In this document: piece by piece, positions 35,983 to 45,094 of the stretch | How the letters are laid out: each line of letters begins with the position of its first letter | Numbering within the stretch: the first letter of the stretch is position 1 | DNA from: Gordonia sediminis | Lineage (GTDB): Bacteria; Actinomycetota; Actinomycetes; Mycobacteriales; Mycobacteriaceae | Length of the DNA stretch: 64,000 nt | NCBI GenBank assembly: GCA_004193205.1 | Contig: RZUM01000002.1 | Coordinates: 310,001 to 374,000, forward strand | Reading direction: 5' to 3' | The notes under the pieces: generated by a model | Told to the model about the DNA's origin: nothing | Seen by the model: the letters and a program-made list of their open reading frames with translations, nothing else | Databases searched by the model: none | Made by a program: the position numbers and the translations under genes

Positions 35983-37221
35983 TCAGCTCGCGCTGAGGAT
36001 GTCCCGGACGACACCGTCGGCGAGCAGCCGTCCCCGGTCGGTCAGGACCAGTCGGCCGTCGGGCGCCGCCAACAATCCGTCGACGACGAACCGCGCGGCG
36101 CTCGCGCGTTCGGCGTCGTCGAGTTGGGTCTCCGGCAGTCCGTCGCGGCACCGCAGTCGCAGCATCACCGTCTCGGTGTGCCGGTCGACGTCGGTGAGAA
36201 TCTCGTGACCGGCAACCGGGAGATCGCCGGACTCCAACAAGTTGGCGTGGCGGGCCGGGTGTTTCACGTTCCACCAGCGCACCCCGTGCACGTGGGAGTG
36301 TGCGCCCGGCCCGATCCCCCACCAGTCGGTGGAATACCAGTAGGCGAGGTTGTGCCGACACTGCGCGGCCGGTGAGCGCGCCCAGTTGGACACCTCGTAC
36401 CATTCGAGTCCGGCGGCGCGCAGTCGCTCGTCGAGGATCTGATAGCGCCGTGCGAGCACGTCGTCGTCGGGGGACGGTAGCTCGCCACGGCGGATGCGGC
36501 GCGCGAGTGCCGTCCCGTCCTCGACGATGAGCGCATACGCCGACACGTGATCTACGGGCGTGTCGAGGACGGCGTCGAGGGAGCGCTGCAGATCGTCGTC
36601 GCTCTCTCCGGGGGTGCCGTAGATGAGGTCGAGGTTGACGTGGTCGAACCCCGCCTCCGACGCCTCCCACGCCGCCGCTTTGGCCCGGCCCGGAGTGTGG
36701 GTCCGGTCCAGTGTCGCCAGCACATGTGGCGCCGCCGACTGCATCCCGAGCGAGACCCGGGTGAAGCCCGCCTCCCGGATCCCGGCGAAGAATTCCGGCG
36801 ATGTCGACTCGGGGTTGGACTCGGTGGTCACCTCCGCGTCGTCGGCGAGCGCGAACCGCGCCCGCACGTCGTCGAGCACCCGACCGAGACCGTCGGCGCC
36901 GAGCAACGACGGTGTGCCGCCGCCGACGAAGATCGTGGACACGGTCCGCGGCCCCACGAGCTCGGCCGCGCGATCGAGTTCGCGACCCACCGCGGCATGC
37001 CAGGACTGCGGCGACGCCGCCGACCCGAGTTCACCGGCCGTGTAGGTGTTGAAGTCGCAGTAACCGCAGCGGGTCGCGCAGAACGGCACGTGGATGTACA
37101 GGCCGAATGCCGTCGTCGCAGACCTGCGCGCCGCCTGCCGGATCTGCTCACCGATCGGCACATCGGCGGGCACGGCGGGTTCTTGCGCTGCGCAGGCCTG
37201 GTCCGGCGATACCGATGTCAC
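35983..37221 (-). CDS. hemW: HemW, radical SAM heme chaperone
   Basis: A 412-residue radical SAM protein of the HemN-like group. Cluster motif FCATRCGYCDFNTY (CxxxCxxC) lies near residue 50, followed by FVGGGTPSLL and FTRVSLGMQSA. The motif spacing CxxxCxxC plus Cys-Asp-Phe is that of HemW rather than true coproporphyrinogen oxidase HemN (which has an extra Cys). HemW delivers heme to respiratory enzymes. M. tuberculosis Rv2388c lies in the same place, beside sirA. GTG 37221 follows GGAGG closely; the frame extends upstream to 37323. It diverges from the sulfur operon. Confidence 0.87.
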   Translation of the reverse strand: MTSVSPDQACAAQEPAVPADVPIGEQIRQAARRSATTAFGLYIHVPFCATRCGYCDFNTYTAGELGSAASPQSWHAAVGRELDRAAELVGPRTVSTIFVGGGTPSLLGADGLGRVLDDVRARFALADDAEVTTESNPESTSPEFFAGIREAGFTRVSLGMQSAAPHVLATLDRTHTPGRAKAAAWEASEAGFDHVNLDLIYGTPGESDDDLQRSLDAVLDTPVDHVSAYALIVEDGTALARRIRRGELPSPDDDVLARRYQILDERLRAAGLEWYEVSNWARSPAAQCRHNLAYWYSTDWWGIGPGAHSHVHGVRWWNVKHPARHANLLESGDLPVAGHEILTDVDRHTETVMLRLRCRDGLPETQLDDAERASAARFVVDGLLAAPDGRLVLTDRGRLLADGVVRDILSAS

Positions 37222-37373
37222 GCCTCCATCATGCGCCCGGACGAATCGGACACCACCACCTCCCCGGCCTGCACGAGCGCCGGCATTCGCGGCAGATGGA
37301 ACCTTCCGGAGGGTTTGCCTCATCGTGAATTAAAGTATTCGCAAGTAGACGCGGCGACGGTAAGCATGGCACT

Positions 37374-37463
37374 ATGTACCGCGTGACTTCCCCAGGGGTG
37401 TGGCTCGCCGCGCGACGCCATATCGATTTCAAGCGCGTCTGCAGCGCATTCTGTCGTCCCTAG
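37374..37463 (+). CDS. Cysteine-containing leader peptide of the sulfate-reduction operon
   Basis: A 29-codon open frame 132 bases upstream of sirA, too short for ordinary gene finders. Its C-terminal half, AARRHIDFKRVCSAFCRP, fits the actinobacterial leader-peptide pattern (RRHxDLxR then Ser/Ala/Cys) found before sulfur and cysteine genes; mycobacterial sirA has a comparable poly-Cys upstream frame shown to attenuate expression when cysteine is plentiful or scarce. Two Cys codons fall among its last seven. Start may be ATG 37374 or GTG 37383, possibly leaderless. Followed by overlapping hairpins at 37511-37533. Confidence 0.75.
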   Translation: MYRVTSPGVWLAARRHIDFKRVCSAFCRP

Positions 37464-37510
37464 ACGACGTGCTCCGCCGTCCCCAGCTGACGGTTTGGCC
37501 CTGAGGAGTT

Positions 37511-37533
37511 CCCGCCCCCGGCGGGTATGCCGG
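37511..37533 (+). promoter_or_regulatory. Two mutually exclusive hairpins after the leader peptide
   Basis: CCCGCC (37511-37516) pairs with GGCGGG (37520-37525), and CCGGC (37518-37522) pairs with GCCGG (37529-37533). The two share bases 37520-37522 and so cannot form together, as expected of an attenuator switching with ribosome position on the leader frame 48 bases upstream. The switch itself is inference; folding was judged by eye. Confidence 0.45.
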
Positions 37534-37595
37534 CACGTTTCCAGCCCACTGCACCGTGATCGCTGACGCGCGCCCGCGTCGGCTCAGGAGACTTC

Positions 37596-39359
37596 ATGAC
37601 GTCAATCACCGACGACCTTTCCGTGCCCTCGTCCGATTCCGACCGACCCGCCACCGCGGGCCGTCGGGCAGCGGGTGGTAGCGAGCGTCCCGCCCGCAAG
37701 GCTCGCCCCGCCAAGCGCCGGGCCGAGGGCCAGTGGAAGCTCGGCTATCGCGAGCCGCTCAACGCCAACGAGCAGATCAAGAAGGACGACAACCCCCTCA
37801 ACGTCCGGGCCCGTATCGAGAACATCTACGCCAAGCAGGGCTTCGATTCCATCGACAAGCAGGATCTGCGTGGCCGGATGCGCTGGTGGGGCCTCTACAC
37901 CCAGCGCAAAGAGGGCTACGACGGCACCTGGACCGGGGATGAGAACATCGACATCCTCGAGGACAGCCACTTCATGATGCGGGTGCGCTGCGACGCCGGC
38001 GCTCTGAACGTCGCACAGCTCCGCACCATCGGTGGGATCTCCACCGAGTTCGCCCGCGACACCGCCGACCTCTCGGACCGGGAGAACGTCCAATACCACT
38101 GGATTCGCATCGAGGACGTCCCGACCATCTGGGATCGTCTCGAAGGAGTGGGTCTGCACACCACCGAGGCGTGCGGCGACTGCCCCCGCGTCGTGCTCGG
38201 TTCCCCGCTCGCCGGTGAAGCCGTCGACGAGGTGCTCGATCCGACGCCCGCGATCGACGAGATCGTCCGCCGCTACATCGGTGATCCGAAGTACTCGAAC
38301 CTGCCGCGGAAGTTCAAGACCGCGATCTCGGGCCTGCAGGATGTCGCCCACGAGATCAACGACGTGGCGTTCATCGGGGTCAACCACCCCGAATACGGGC
38401 CCGGCCTCGACCTGTGGGTCGGCGGCGGCCTGTCCACGAACCCGATGCTGGCCCAACGCGTCGGCGTGTGGGTCCCGCTGAACGAGGTGCCCGACGTGTG
38501 GGAGGGCGTGGTCTCGATCTTCCGTGACTACGGCTACCGCCGCCTGCGGACCAAGGCCCGTCTCAAGTTCCTCATCAAGGATTGGGGCATCGAGAAGTTC
38601 CGCCAGGTCCTCGAGGACGAATACCTCGAACGCAAGCTCATCGACGGTCCGGCCCCCGAACCGCTCACCGCGCCCCGCGATCACGTCGGTGTCCAGAAAC
38701 TGAAGAACGGACTGAACTCGGTCGGTTTCGCCGCGATCGCCGGCCGCGTCTCCGGCACCATCCTCACCGCGGTCGCCGACGCCGCCGAACGTGCGGGATC
38801 GGACCGTATCCGGTTCACGCCGTATCAGAAGCTCGTCGTGCTCGACGTGGCCGACGACAAGGTCGACGGCCTGATCGGCGAGCTCGCGAAACTGGGACTG
38901 AGTGCCCGCGCATCGAACTGGCGACGGAACCTGATGGCGTGCAGCGGCATCGAGTTCTGCAAGCTCTCGTTCACCGAGACCCGCAAGCGCTCGCAGCGAC
39001 TGGTGCCCGAACTCGAGGAGCGGCTGGCCGACATCAACTCGCGCCTCGACGTCCCGATCACCGTCAACATCAACGGCTGCCCCAACTCGTGCGCGCGGTC
39101 GCAGATCGCCGACATCGGGTTCAAGGGCCAACTCGTGGAGGACGGCAACGGCGGTCAGACCGAGGGTTTCCAGGTCCACCTCGGCGGAAGCCTCGGCCAG
39201 GACTCGGCCTTCGGCCGGAAGCTGCGTCAGCACAAGGTCACCTCGACCGAACTGGGTGACTACATCGACCGCGTGGTGCGCAACTTCGTGGATCAGCGGG
39301 AAGAAGGAGAACGGTTCGCGCAGTGGGCCGTTCGTGCGGATGAGGAGGCACTGCGATGA
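37596..39359 (+). CDS. sirA: Ferredoxin-dependent assimilatory sulfite reductase
   Basis: A 587-residue siroheme/[4Fe-4S] enzyme reducing sulfite to sulfide with six electrons from ferredoxin. Cluster ligands are in ACSGIEFCKLS and NGCPNSCAR. Y101 (WWGLYTQR) and C193 (EACGDCPR) are 92 residues apart, as are the cross-linked Tyr69 and Cys161 of M. tuberculosis SirA; this bond marks sulfite rather than nitrite reductases. The N-terminal 40 residues are a Lys/Arg/Ala-rich tail. ATG 37596 follows CAGGAGA. First gene of a tightly overlapping five-gene operon. Confidence 0.94.
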   Translation: MTSITDDLSVPSSDSDRPATAGRRAAGGSERPARKARPAKRRAEGQWKLGYREPLNANEQIKKDDNPLNVRARIENIYAKQGFDSIDKQDLRGRMRWWGLYTQRKEGYDGTWTGDENIDILEDSHFMMRVRCDAGALNVAQLRTIGGISTEFARDTADLSDRENVQYHWIRIEDVPTIWDRLEGVGLHTTEACGDCPRVVLGSPLAGEAVDEVLDPTPAIDEIVRRYIGDPKYSNLPRKFKTAISGLQDVAHEINDVAFIGVNHPEYGPGLDLWVGGGLSTNPMLAQRVGVWVPLNEVPDVWEGVVSIFRDYGYRRLRTKARLKFLIKDWGIEKFRQVLEDEYLERKLIDGPAPEPLTAPRDHVGVQKLKNGLNSVGFAAIAGRVSGTILTAVADAAERAGSDRIRFTPYQKLVVLDVADDKVDGLIGELAKLGLSARASNWRRNLMACSGIEFCKLSFTETRKRSQRLVPELEERLADINSRLDVPITVNINGCPNSCARSQIADIGFKGQLVEDGNGGQTEGFQVHLGGSLGQDSAFGRKLRQHKVTSTELGDYIDRVVRNFVDQREEGERFAQWAVRADEEALR

Positions 39360-40111
39360 GCGCGTCCACCGATACCGGCGCGGCGACGGGTCGTCGTTTC
39401 AGCACCGACGAACTACGTGCGATCGCCGAGCAGGGCGCGCGCGATCTCGGACCCGACGCGACCCCGGAGCAGCTGCTGCGCTGGACCGCGGAAACCTTCG
39501 GCGACAACTTCGTCGTCGCGTCGAATATGCAGGACGCGGCGCTGGTCGATCTGGCCGTCAAGCACGTCGACCGTGACCTGCTCGGCGGGTCGCCGGTCAA
39601 AGTTCTGTTCCTCGACACCGGGTACCACTTCGCCGAAACCATCGGCACCCGCGACGCCGTCGAGCAGGTCTATGGGGTGGAGATGGTGAACCTCACTCCC
39701 GAGCATACGGTCGCCGAACAGGATGAACTGTTGGGCCGCAACCTGTTTGCCCGCGATCCGGGCGAATGCTGCCGGCTGCGCAAGGTCGTCCCGCTCAAGG
39801 CCGGACTGGCCGGCTACGACGCCTGGGTGACCGGTATCCGCCGCGTGGAGGCACCGACGCGCGCCAACGCGCCGCTCATCTCCTTCGACGAGGGTTTCGG
39901 GCTGGTGAAGATCAACCCGATCGCCGCCTGGTCGGACGAAACGATGCAGGACTACATCGACGCAAACGGTGTGCTGGTCAATCCACTGGTCGACGAAGGC
40001 TACCCGTCGATCGGCTGCGCACCGTGCACCGCCAAACCCGAACCCGGATCCGATCCGCGTAGCGGCCGCTGGGCCGGCCGCGCCAAGACAGAATGTGGGC
40101 TCCACGCATGA
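39356..40111 (+). CDS. cysH: Adenylylsulfate (APS) reductase
   Basis: A 251-residue reductase. The ECCRLRKVVP and GCAPCTAKP pairs give the four Cys of a [4Fe-4S] cluster, which distinguishes APS reductases from PAPS-specific CysH. The PP-like motif LFLDTGYHFAET and the C-terminal TECGLHA with the nucleophilic Cys are also seen. It reduces APS to sulfite and AMP using thioredoxin. Start overlaps the sirA stop (ATGA). The absence of an APS kinase in this operon agrees with direct use of APS. Confidence 0.93.
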   Translation: MSASTDTGAATGRRFSTDELRAIAEQGARDLGPDATPEQLLRWTAETFGDNFVVASNMQDAALVDLAVKHVDRDLLGGSPVKVLFLDTGYHFAETIGTRDAVEQVYGVEMVNLTPEHTVAEQDELLGRNLFARDPGECCRLRKVVPLKAGLAGYDAWVTGIRRVEAPTRANAPLISFDEGFGLVKINPIAAWSDETMQDYIDANGVLVNPLVDEGYPSIGCAPCTAKPEPGSDPRSGRWAGRAKTECGLHA

Positions 40112-41046
40112 CCATCGCCGACACCCCCGCCAACGCCGTCCTCGAAACCGTCGACGACTTCACCACCCTCGACGCCCTCGAATCCGAGGCGATCCACATC
40201 TTCCGTGAGGTCGCCGGCGAGTTCGAGCGTCCCGTCATCCTCTTCTCCGGCGGCAAGGACTCGACCCTCCTGCTGCATGTGGCGCTCAAGGCATTCTGGC
40301 CTGCTCCCCTGCCGTTTGCGCTGTTGCACGTGGACACCGGCCACAACCTGCCCGAGGTCCTCGAGTTCCGCGATCAGGTCGTCGAGCGGTACAACCTGCG
40401 CCTGCATGTCGCCAAGGTCGAGGACTACCTCGCCGACGGCCGCCTCACCGAACGCCCCGATGGCGTGCGCAACCCGCTGCAGACCATCCCACTGCTCGAC
40501 GCGATCACCGAGAACCGCTTCGACGCGGTGTTCGGCGGGGGTCGACGCGACGAGGAGCGCTCGCGCGCCAAGGAGCGGATCTTCTCGCTGCGTAACGCCT
40601 TCGGTCAGTGGGACCCGAAGCGGCAGCGGCCGGAACTGTGGAATCTCTACAACGGCCGCCACGCCCCGGGCGAACACGTCCGCGTGTTCCCGCTGTCGAA
40701 CTGGACCGAACTCGACGTGTGGCGCTACATCACCCGCGAACAGGTACTGCTGCCGTCGATCTACTACGCGCACGAACGCGACGTGTTCCAGCGCGACGGC
40801 ATGTGGATGACCCCCGGCGTCTGGGGTGGGCCCCGCGACGGCGAAGAACTGCAGCGACTGTCGGTCCGCTACCGCACGGTCGGCGACGGGTCGTCGACGG
40901 GCGCGGTGCTGTCCGAGGCCGCCGACAACGAAGCGGTCCTCGCCGAGGTCGCCGCATCCCGACTGACCGAGCGCGGCGCCACCCGCGGTGACGACCGAGT
41001 CTCCGAGGCCGCGATGGAAGACCGCAAGCGCGAAGGATATTTCTGA
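40108..41046 (+). CDS. cysD: Sulfate adenylyltransferase subunit 2
   Basis: A 312-residue PP-loop ATP pyrophosphatase subunit of ATP sulfurylase that forms APS from ATP and sulfate. The PP-loop is ILFSGGKDSTLLLHVALKAFWP (near residue 48), with HVDTGHNLPEVLEFRD and FGGGRRDEERSRAKERIFSLR. The C-terminal RKREGYF is typical of CysD. ATG 40108 overlaps the cysH stop (ATGA), preferred over the in-frame ATG at 40093. Works with CysN, which follows with a TGATG overlap. Confidence 0.94.
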   Translation: MTIADTPANAVLETVDDFTTLDALESEAIHIFREVAGEFERPVILFSGGKDSTLLLHVALKAFWPAPLPFALLHVDTGHNLPEVLEFRDQVVERYNLRLHVAKVEDYLADGRLTERPDGVRNPLQTIPLLDAITENRFDAVFGGGRRDEERSRAKERIFSLRNAFGQWDPKRQRPELWNLYNGRHAPGEHVRVFPLSNWTELDVWRYITREQVLLPSIYYAHERDVFQRDGMWMTPGVWGGPRDGEELQRLSVRYRTVGDGSSTGAVLSEAADNEAVLAEVAASRLTERGATRGDDRVSEAAMEDRKREGYF

Positions 41047-42350
41047 TGGCAACTCTGACCCACGTCCCTGATCTGCTCCGCATCGCCACCGCGGGCAGCG
41101 TCGACGACGGCAAGTCCACCCTCGTCGGCCGGCTTCTCTACGACACGAAATCGGTTCTCGCCGACCAGATCGACGCCGTCACGAAGGCATCGGTGGATCG
41201 CGGCCTGCAGGGCCCCGACCTGTCGCTGCTCGTCGACGGCCTGCGCGCCGAGCGCGAGCAGGGCATCACCATCGACGTCGCCTACCGCTACTTCGCCACG
41301 CCCGCACGTTCGTTCGTGCTCGCGGACACCCCCGGTCACGTGCAGTACACGCGCAACACGGTCTCGGGTGCGTCCACCGCGCAGCTGGTGATCCTTCTCG
41401 TCGACGCCCGCAACGGCGTCGTCTCGCAGACCCGGCGGCACGCCGCGGTGATGGCGCTGCTGGGCGTGCCTCAGCTCGTGCTGGCCGTCAACAAGATCGA
41501 CCTCGTCGACGACCCGGCCACCGTTTTCGCCGAGATCTCCGCCGAGTTCGCAGACATCACAAGGACTCTCGGCTGGTCGGCCGAGCAGGTGACGTCGATC
41601 CCGGTGTCGGCGCTGCACGGCGACAACGTCGCGACCCGCTCGGAGAACACCCCGTTCTACGACGGTCCGACGCTGATCGAGCATCTCGAGTCGGTGCCGA
41701 ACGTCACCGACCGCCGCGAGGTGGGTCTGCGGTTCCCGGTGCAGTACGTGATCCGGCCCCGCACACCGGAGTTCCCCGACTACCGCGGCTACGCCGGGCA
41801 GATCGCGGCCGGCCGTGTGTCGGTGGGCGACGAGGTGGTGATCCTGCCCTCGGGTACGCGCACGACGATCAGCCAGATCGACACCGCCGACGGTCAGCTG
41901 GGCACCGCCCACACCGGACGCAGTGTGACGCTGCTGCTCGCCGAGGATGTCGACGTGTCGCGCGGCGACATCATCGCCTCGGCCGCCGATGCCCCCGAGC
42001 CGGTGCAGCAGTTCAGCGCCACTGTGTGCTGGCTGGCCGAGAAGCCCCTGCGTCCCGGTGCCCGGCTACTCCTCAAGCACGGCACCAAGACCACCCAGGC
42101 CATCGTCGGTGGTCTCGAGGTGCTGTTCGACGAGCAGAACCTGTCGGTGATCGATACCCCGGAGACGGTGGAGCTCAACCAGATCGGTCGGATCTCGGTC
42201 CAGACCGCCGAGCCCATCGCGGCCGACGACTATCAGGTGAACCGCGAGTCGGGCAGCTTCCTGCTCATCGACCCGCAGGGCGGTAACACGTTGGGCGCCG
42301 GGCTGGTCGGCGACGCCGTGTCGCCGTTGCATCTCAAAGAGCTGGTGTGA
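41046..42350 (+). CDS. cysN: Sulfate adenylyltransferase subunit 1, without kinase domain
   Basis: A 434-residue EF-Tu-like GTPase that energises APS synthesis by CysD. Seen: P-loop AGSVDDGKSTLVGRLLYD, ITIDVAYRYF, VLADTPGHVQYT and AVNKIDLV. It ends after the beta-barrel domains; the APS kinase (CysC) domain fused to CysN in M. tuberculosis (about 614 residues) is absent, so no PAPS is made by this gene. Start overlaps the cysD stop. Confidence 0.93.
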   Translation: MATLTHVPDLLRIATAGSVDDGKSTLVGRLLYDTKSVLADQIDAVTKASVDRGLQGPDLSLLVDGLRAEREQGITIDVAYRYFATPARSFVLADTPGHVQYTRNTVSGASTAQLVILLVDARNGVVSQTRRHAAVMALLGVPQLVLAVNKIDLVDDPATVFAEISAEFADITRTLGWSAEQVTSIPVSALHGDNVATRSENTPFYDGPTLIEHLESVPNVTDRREVGLRFPVQYVIRPRTPEFPDYRGYAGQIAAGRVSVGDEVVILPSGTRTTISQIDTADGQLGTAHTGRSVTLLLAEDVDVSRGDIIASAADAPEPVQQFSATVCWLAEKPLRPGARLLLKHGTKTTQAIVGGLEVLFDEQNLSVIDTPETVELNQIGRISVQTAEPIAADDYQVNRESGSFLLIDPQGGNTLGAGLVGDAVSPLHLKELV

Positions 42351-43078
42351 CCCCCCCACTGCTGCTGGTCGGCCATGGCAGTCGTGACCCCCGCTTCGCC
42401 GACACCGCGCGCCGGGTTCGCGCCGCGGTGTCGGCGCGGCTGCCCGGCGTCGACGTCGGGTTGTCGTTCCTCGATCTCGACGAACCGTTGGTCGGTGACG
42501 CCCTGGGCGCCATGACCGGCGAGTGCGTCGTGGTGCCGTTGTTGCTCGCACCGGGCTACCACAGCGACGTCGACCTGCCGGCCATCGTCGCCGAACACGC
42601 CCGTCACCCCGTGTGGTCCGGCGACGTCGTCGGCCGCCGCAGCCTCGTCGGGGCGCTCGCCGACCGGTTGCGGGAGGCAGGTCTGCGGCCCGACGACGGT
42701 ATCGTCGTCACCGCCGTGGGGTCGTCGAATCCCGTCGCGGAGAAGCTGGTTCGACGGCGGGCCATCGAGTTGTCGACGCTGCTGCATCGTCCCGTCGAGG
42801 TGGTGTTCGCCACCAGACTGGGCACCGACGCCAGCGCGCTGCAGACCGCGATCCGCCGGCTACGCAATGCAGGGGCCGACCGCATCGCGCTCAGCCCCTA
42901 CTTCCTGTCGGCCGGGCGCTTGACCGAGGTCGTCGATTCGGCCCTCGACCGCCTGGCGCCCGGCTCTCTCGTTGCCGGCCCGATCGGAACGCACCCCACC
43001 CTGATCGACGCCGTCGTCGACTCCTATTGCCGGACCGCTGAATCCACCGCTTTCGCTCAGACGATCTCCGGCAGCTGA
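42347..43078 (+). CDS. Sirohydrochlorin ferrochelatase (CbiX/Che1-like)
   Basis: A 243-residue chelatase-fold protein. N-terminal LLLVGHGSRDPRFADTARRV (metal-binding His), VVVPLLLAPGYHSDVDLP with a second His, and LSPYFLSAGRL in the duplicated half. Members insert iron or cobalt into sirohydrochlorin; here, beside sirA, it would supply siroheme. M. tuberculosis Rv2393 (che1) has the same place. GTG start overlaps the cysN stop (GTGA). End of the operon. Confidence 0.85.
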   Translation: MTPPLLLVGHGSRDPRFADTARRVRAAVSARLPGVDVGLSFLDLDEPLVGDALGAMTGECVVVPLLLAPGYHSDVDLPAIVAEHARHPVWSGDVVGRRSLVGALADRLREAGLRPDDGIVVTAVGSSNPVAEKLVRRRAIELSTLLHRPVEVVFATRLGTDASALQTAIRRLRNAGADRIALSPYFLSAGRLTEVVDSALDRLAPGSLVAGPIGTHPTLIDAVVDSYCRTAESTAFAQTISGS

Positions 43079-43143
43079 CCCTCGCCTCTCGCCCCGTCGA
43101 GCGTGCACGAAATCCCGTCCACCGTGCGCACTTTCGCGTTCAC

Positions 43144-44139
43144 TCAGGTGTCGCTGAGCGCCGCCACCTTGGTCGCCCGGGCGTAGATCGCCTCGCCCGG
43201 TTGCAGATTGAGCGCATTGGCGTCACCACGGGTGATCTGGGCCTGGAACTCGTCGCCTGTGGTCGCGGCGACGAGCTCCACCCGCACCTCGAATCCGAGG
43301 TGGACCACCCGCGTGACCGTGGCCTTGATGACGCCGGTGTCGAGCGACTGATCCGCGGCCGGCAGCGCGAGCTCGGGATTACGGCCGATGCGGATGTCGT
43401 GCGGGCGGACCAACTCCCCGTTCAGCCGGACGGTGGAGCCGAGGAAGGACGCCACGAACTCGTTGGCCGGCCGGTCGTACAGATCACCCGGGGTACCCAC
43501 CTGCTCGATGCGCCCCTTGTTCAGCACCGCGATCCGGTCGCTGACGTCAAGCGCCTCCTGCTGGTCGTGGGTGACCAGCACGGTGGTCACGTGCACCTCG
43601 TCGTGCAGGCGACGCAGCCACTTACGCAGGTCCTCACGCACCTTCGCGTCCAGCGCGCCGAACGGCTCGTCGAGCAGCAACACCTGCGGGTCGACGGCCA
43701 ACGCTCGGGCCAGGGCCATACGCTGCCGCTGTCCGCCGGACAACTGCGCCGGGAACCGCTTCTGGAACACGGTGAGCCCGACGACGTCGAGCAGTTCGTC
43801 GACCTTGGCGTTGATCTCGGCCTTGGAACGCTTGCGGATCTTGAGCCCGAACGCGATATTGTCGCGCACGTTGAGATGTTTGAAAGCGGCGTAGTGCTGG
43901 AAGACGAACCCGATGTCGCGCTTCTGCGGGGACGCCCGCGAGACATCGTTACCGCTGATGATGACAGTCCCGGAATCGAGTGTGTCGAGCCCCGCGATCG
44001 CCCGCAGCAACGTGGATTTACCCGACCCCGACGGCCCGAGCAGCGACGTCAGCGATCCCTCCGGGATGTCGATCGAGACGTTGTCGAGGGCGGCGAAATC
44101 CCCGTAACGCTTGTTCGCGTCGATGACCGAGATGGACAT
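43144..44139 (-). CDS. cysA: Sulfate ABC transporter ATPase
   Basis: A 331-residue ATPase. Walker [13 protein letters not shown] signature [14 protein letters not shown], Walker [13 protein letters not shown], and a C-terminal TOBE-like domain (after about residue 235) as in CysA. It powers sulfate/thiosulfate import with CysT and CysW. Last of a leftward operon; separated from cysW by a single base. It converges on the reduction operon at 43078, so uptake and reduction genes face each other. Confidence 0.92.
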   Translation of the reverse strand: MSISVIDANKRYGDFAALDNVSIDIPEGSLTSLLGPSGSGKSTLLRAIAGLDTLDSGTVIISGNDVSRASPQKRDIGFVFQHYAAFKHLNVRDNIAFGLKIRKRSKAEINAKVDELLDVVGLTVFQKRFPAQLSGGQRQRMALARALAVDPQVLLLDEPFGALDAKVREDLRKWLRRLHDEVHVTTVLVTHDQQEALDVSDRIAVLNKGRIEQVGTPGDLYDRPANEFVASFLGSTVRLNGELVRPHDIRIGRNPELALPAADQSLDTGVIKATVTRVVHLGFEVRVELVAATTGDEFQAQITRGDANALNLQPGEAIYARATKVAALSDT

Positions 44140-44140
44140 G

Positions 44141-45094
44141 TCACGCGCCTTCCTGGTTACCCGTTGGCCGGTGGTGCGGAATGTGGACCTGCTGTGCGTG
44201 CTCGATCGACTCCGGTCCGCGCGGCACGGCGAGGGCGGGCTCGTCGGTGTGTCCGGTGCCGGAACCGACCTCTTCGCTCGCGCCGGCCAACCGGTTGCGG
44301 GCCCGGCGTTCGATCAGTGACATCGCGATCAGCACCACGATGGCCACCAACATCAGCAGGGTCGCGGCCGCATAGGCGCCGAACTCGTTGTAGTCGTCGG
44401 TGTAGCGGGAGTTCACCAGCAGCGTCAGCGTCTGCGAGATGCCGGGGAAGTTCGACGACACCATCGTCACAGCGCCGTACTCACCGAGGGCACGCGCGAC
44501 CGTCAGCACGATGCCGTACGTGAGCCCCCATCGGATGGCCGGCAGCGTGATCCGCGAAAAGATCTGCCAACCGTTCGCGCCGAGGGTGGCCGCCGCCTGC
44601 TCCTGTTCGGTACCGATCTCGCGGAGCACCGGCTCGACCTCGCGGACGACGAAGGGCAACGTGACGAACAGGGTCGCCAGCACGAGACCCGGAAACCCGA
44701 AGATGACCTTGAAACCCAGACCCTCGATACCGCCGAACCACCCGCCGTAACCCCACAGCAGGATCAGCGCCACGCCGGCGACGACGGGTGACACGGCGAA
44801 CGGCAGATCCACGACGGCCTGCAGGATCCCCTTGCCCGGGAACCGACCGCGCGCCAATGCCAGGGCGGTCACGATGCCGAAGACGACGTTGAGCGGCACC
44901 ACGATCGCGACGATGACGAGGCTCAGCTGCAGCGCCGCGATCGCGGCGGGCGTGGTGATCCATTCCCAGAACTGTCCGAGACCGTGCTCGAACGAACGCC
45001 AGAAGATCAGCGTTACCGGCACGACCAGCAGTACGAACAGGTAGCCGAGCGCGACGACGCGCAACCCATAGCGGGTCCACGGCGAGACCTTCAC
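44141..45094 (-). CDS. cysW: Sulfate ABC transporter permease CysW
   Basis: A 317-residue permease with six hydrophobic segments and the EAA-type loop [23 protein letters not shown]. The last 50 residues are a hydrophilic His/Pro/Glu-rich tail ([19 protein letters not shown]) longer than in E. coli CysW. GTG 45094 overlaps the cysT stop (GTGA, 45091-45094). Forms the membrane channel with CysT. Confidence 0.9.
   Translation of the reverse strand: MKVSPWTRYGLRVVALGYLFVLLVVPVTLIFWRSFEHGLGQFWEWITTPAAIAALQLSLVIVAIVVPLNVVFGIVTALALARGRFPGKGILQAVVDLPFAVSPVVAGVALILLWGYGGWFGGIEGLGFKVIFGFPGLVLATLFVTLPFVVREVEPVLREIGTEQEQAAATLGANGWQIFSRITLPAIRWGLTYGIVLTVARALGEYGAVTMVSSNFPGISQTLTLLVNSRYTDDYNEFGAYAAATLLMLVAIVVLIAMSLIERRARNRLAGASEEVGSGTGHTDEPALAVPRGPESIEHAQQVHIPHHRPTGNQEGA

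Noticed and set aside
37365-37385. Six-codon frame MALCTA upstream of the leader peptide
   Set aside because: Too short, contains one Cys codon only and overlaps the better leader frame, which matches a known leader-peptide pattern.
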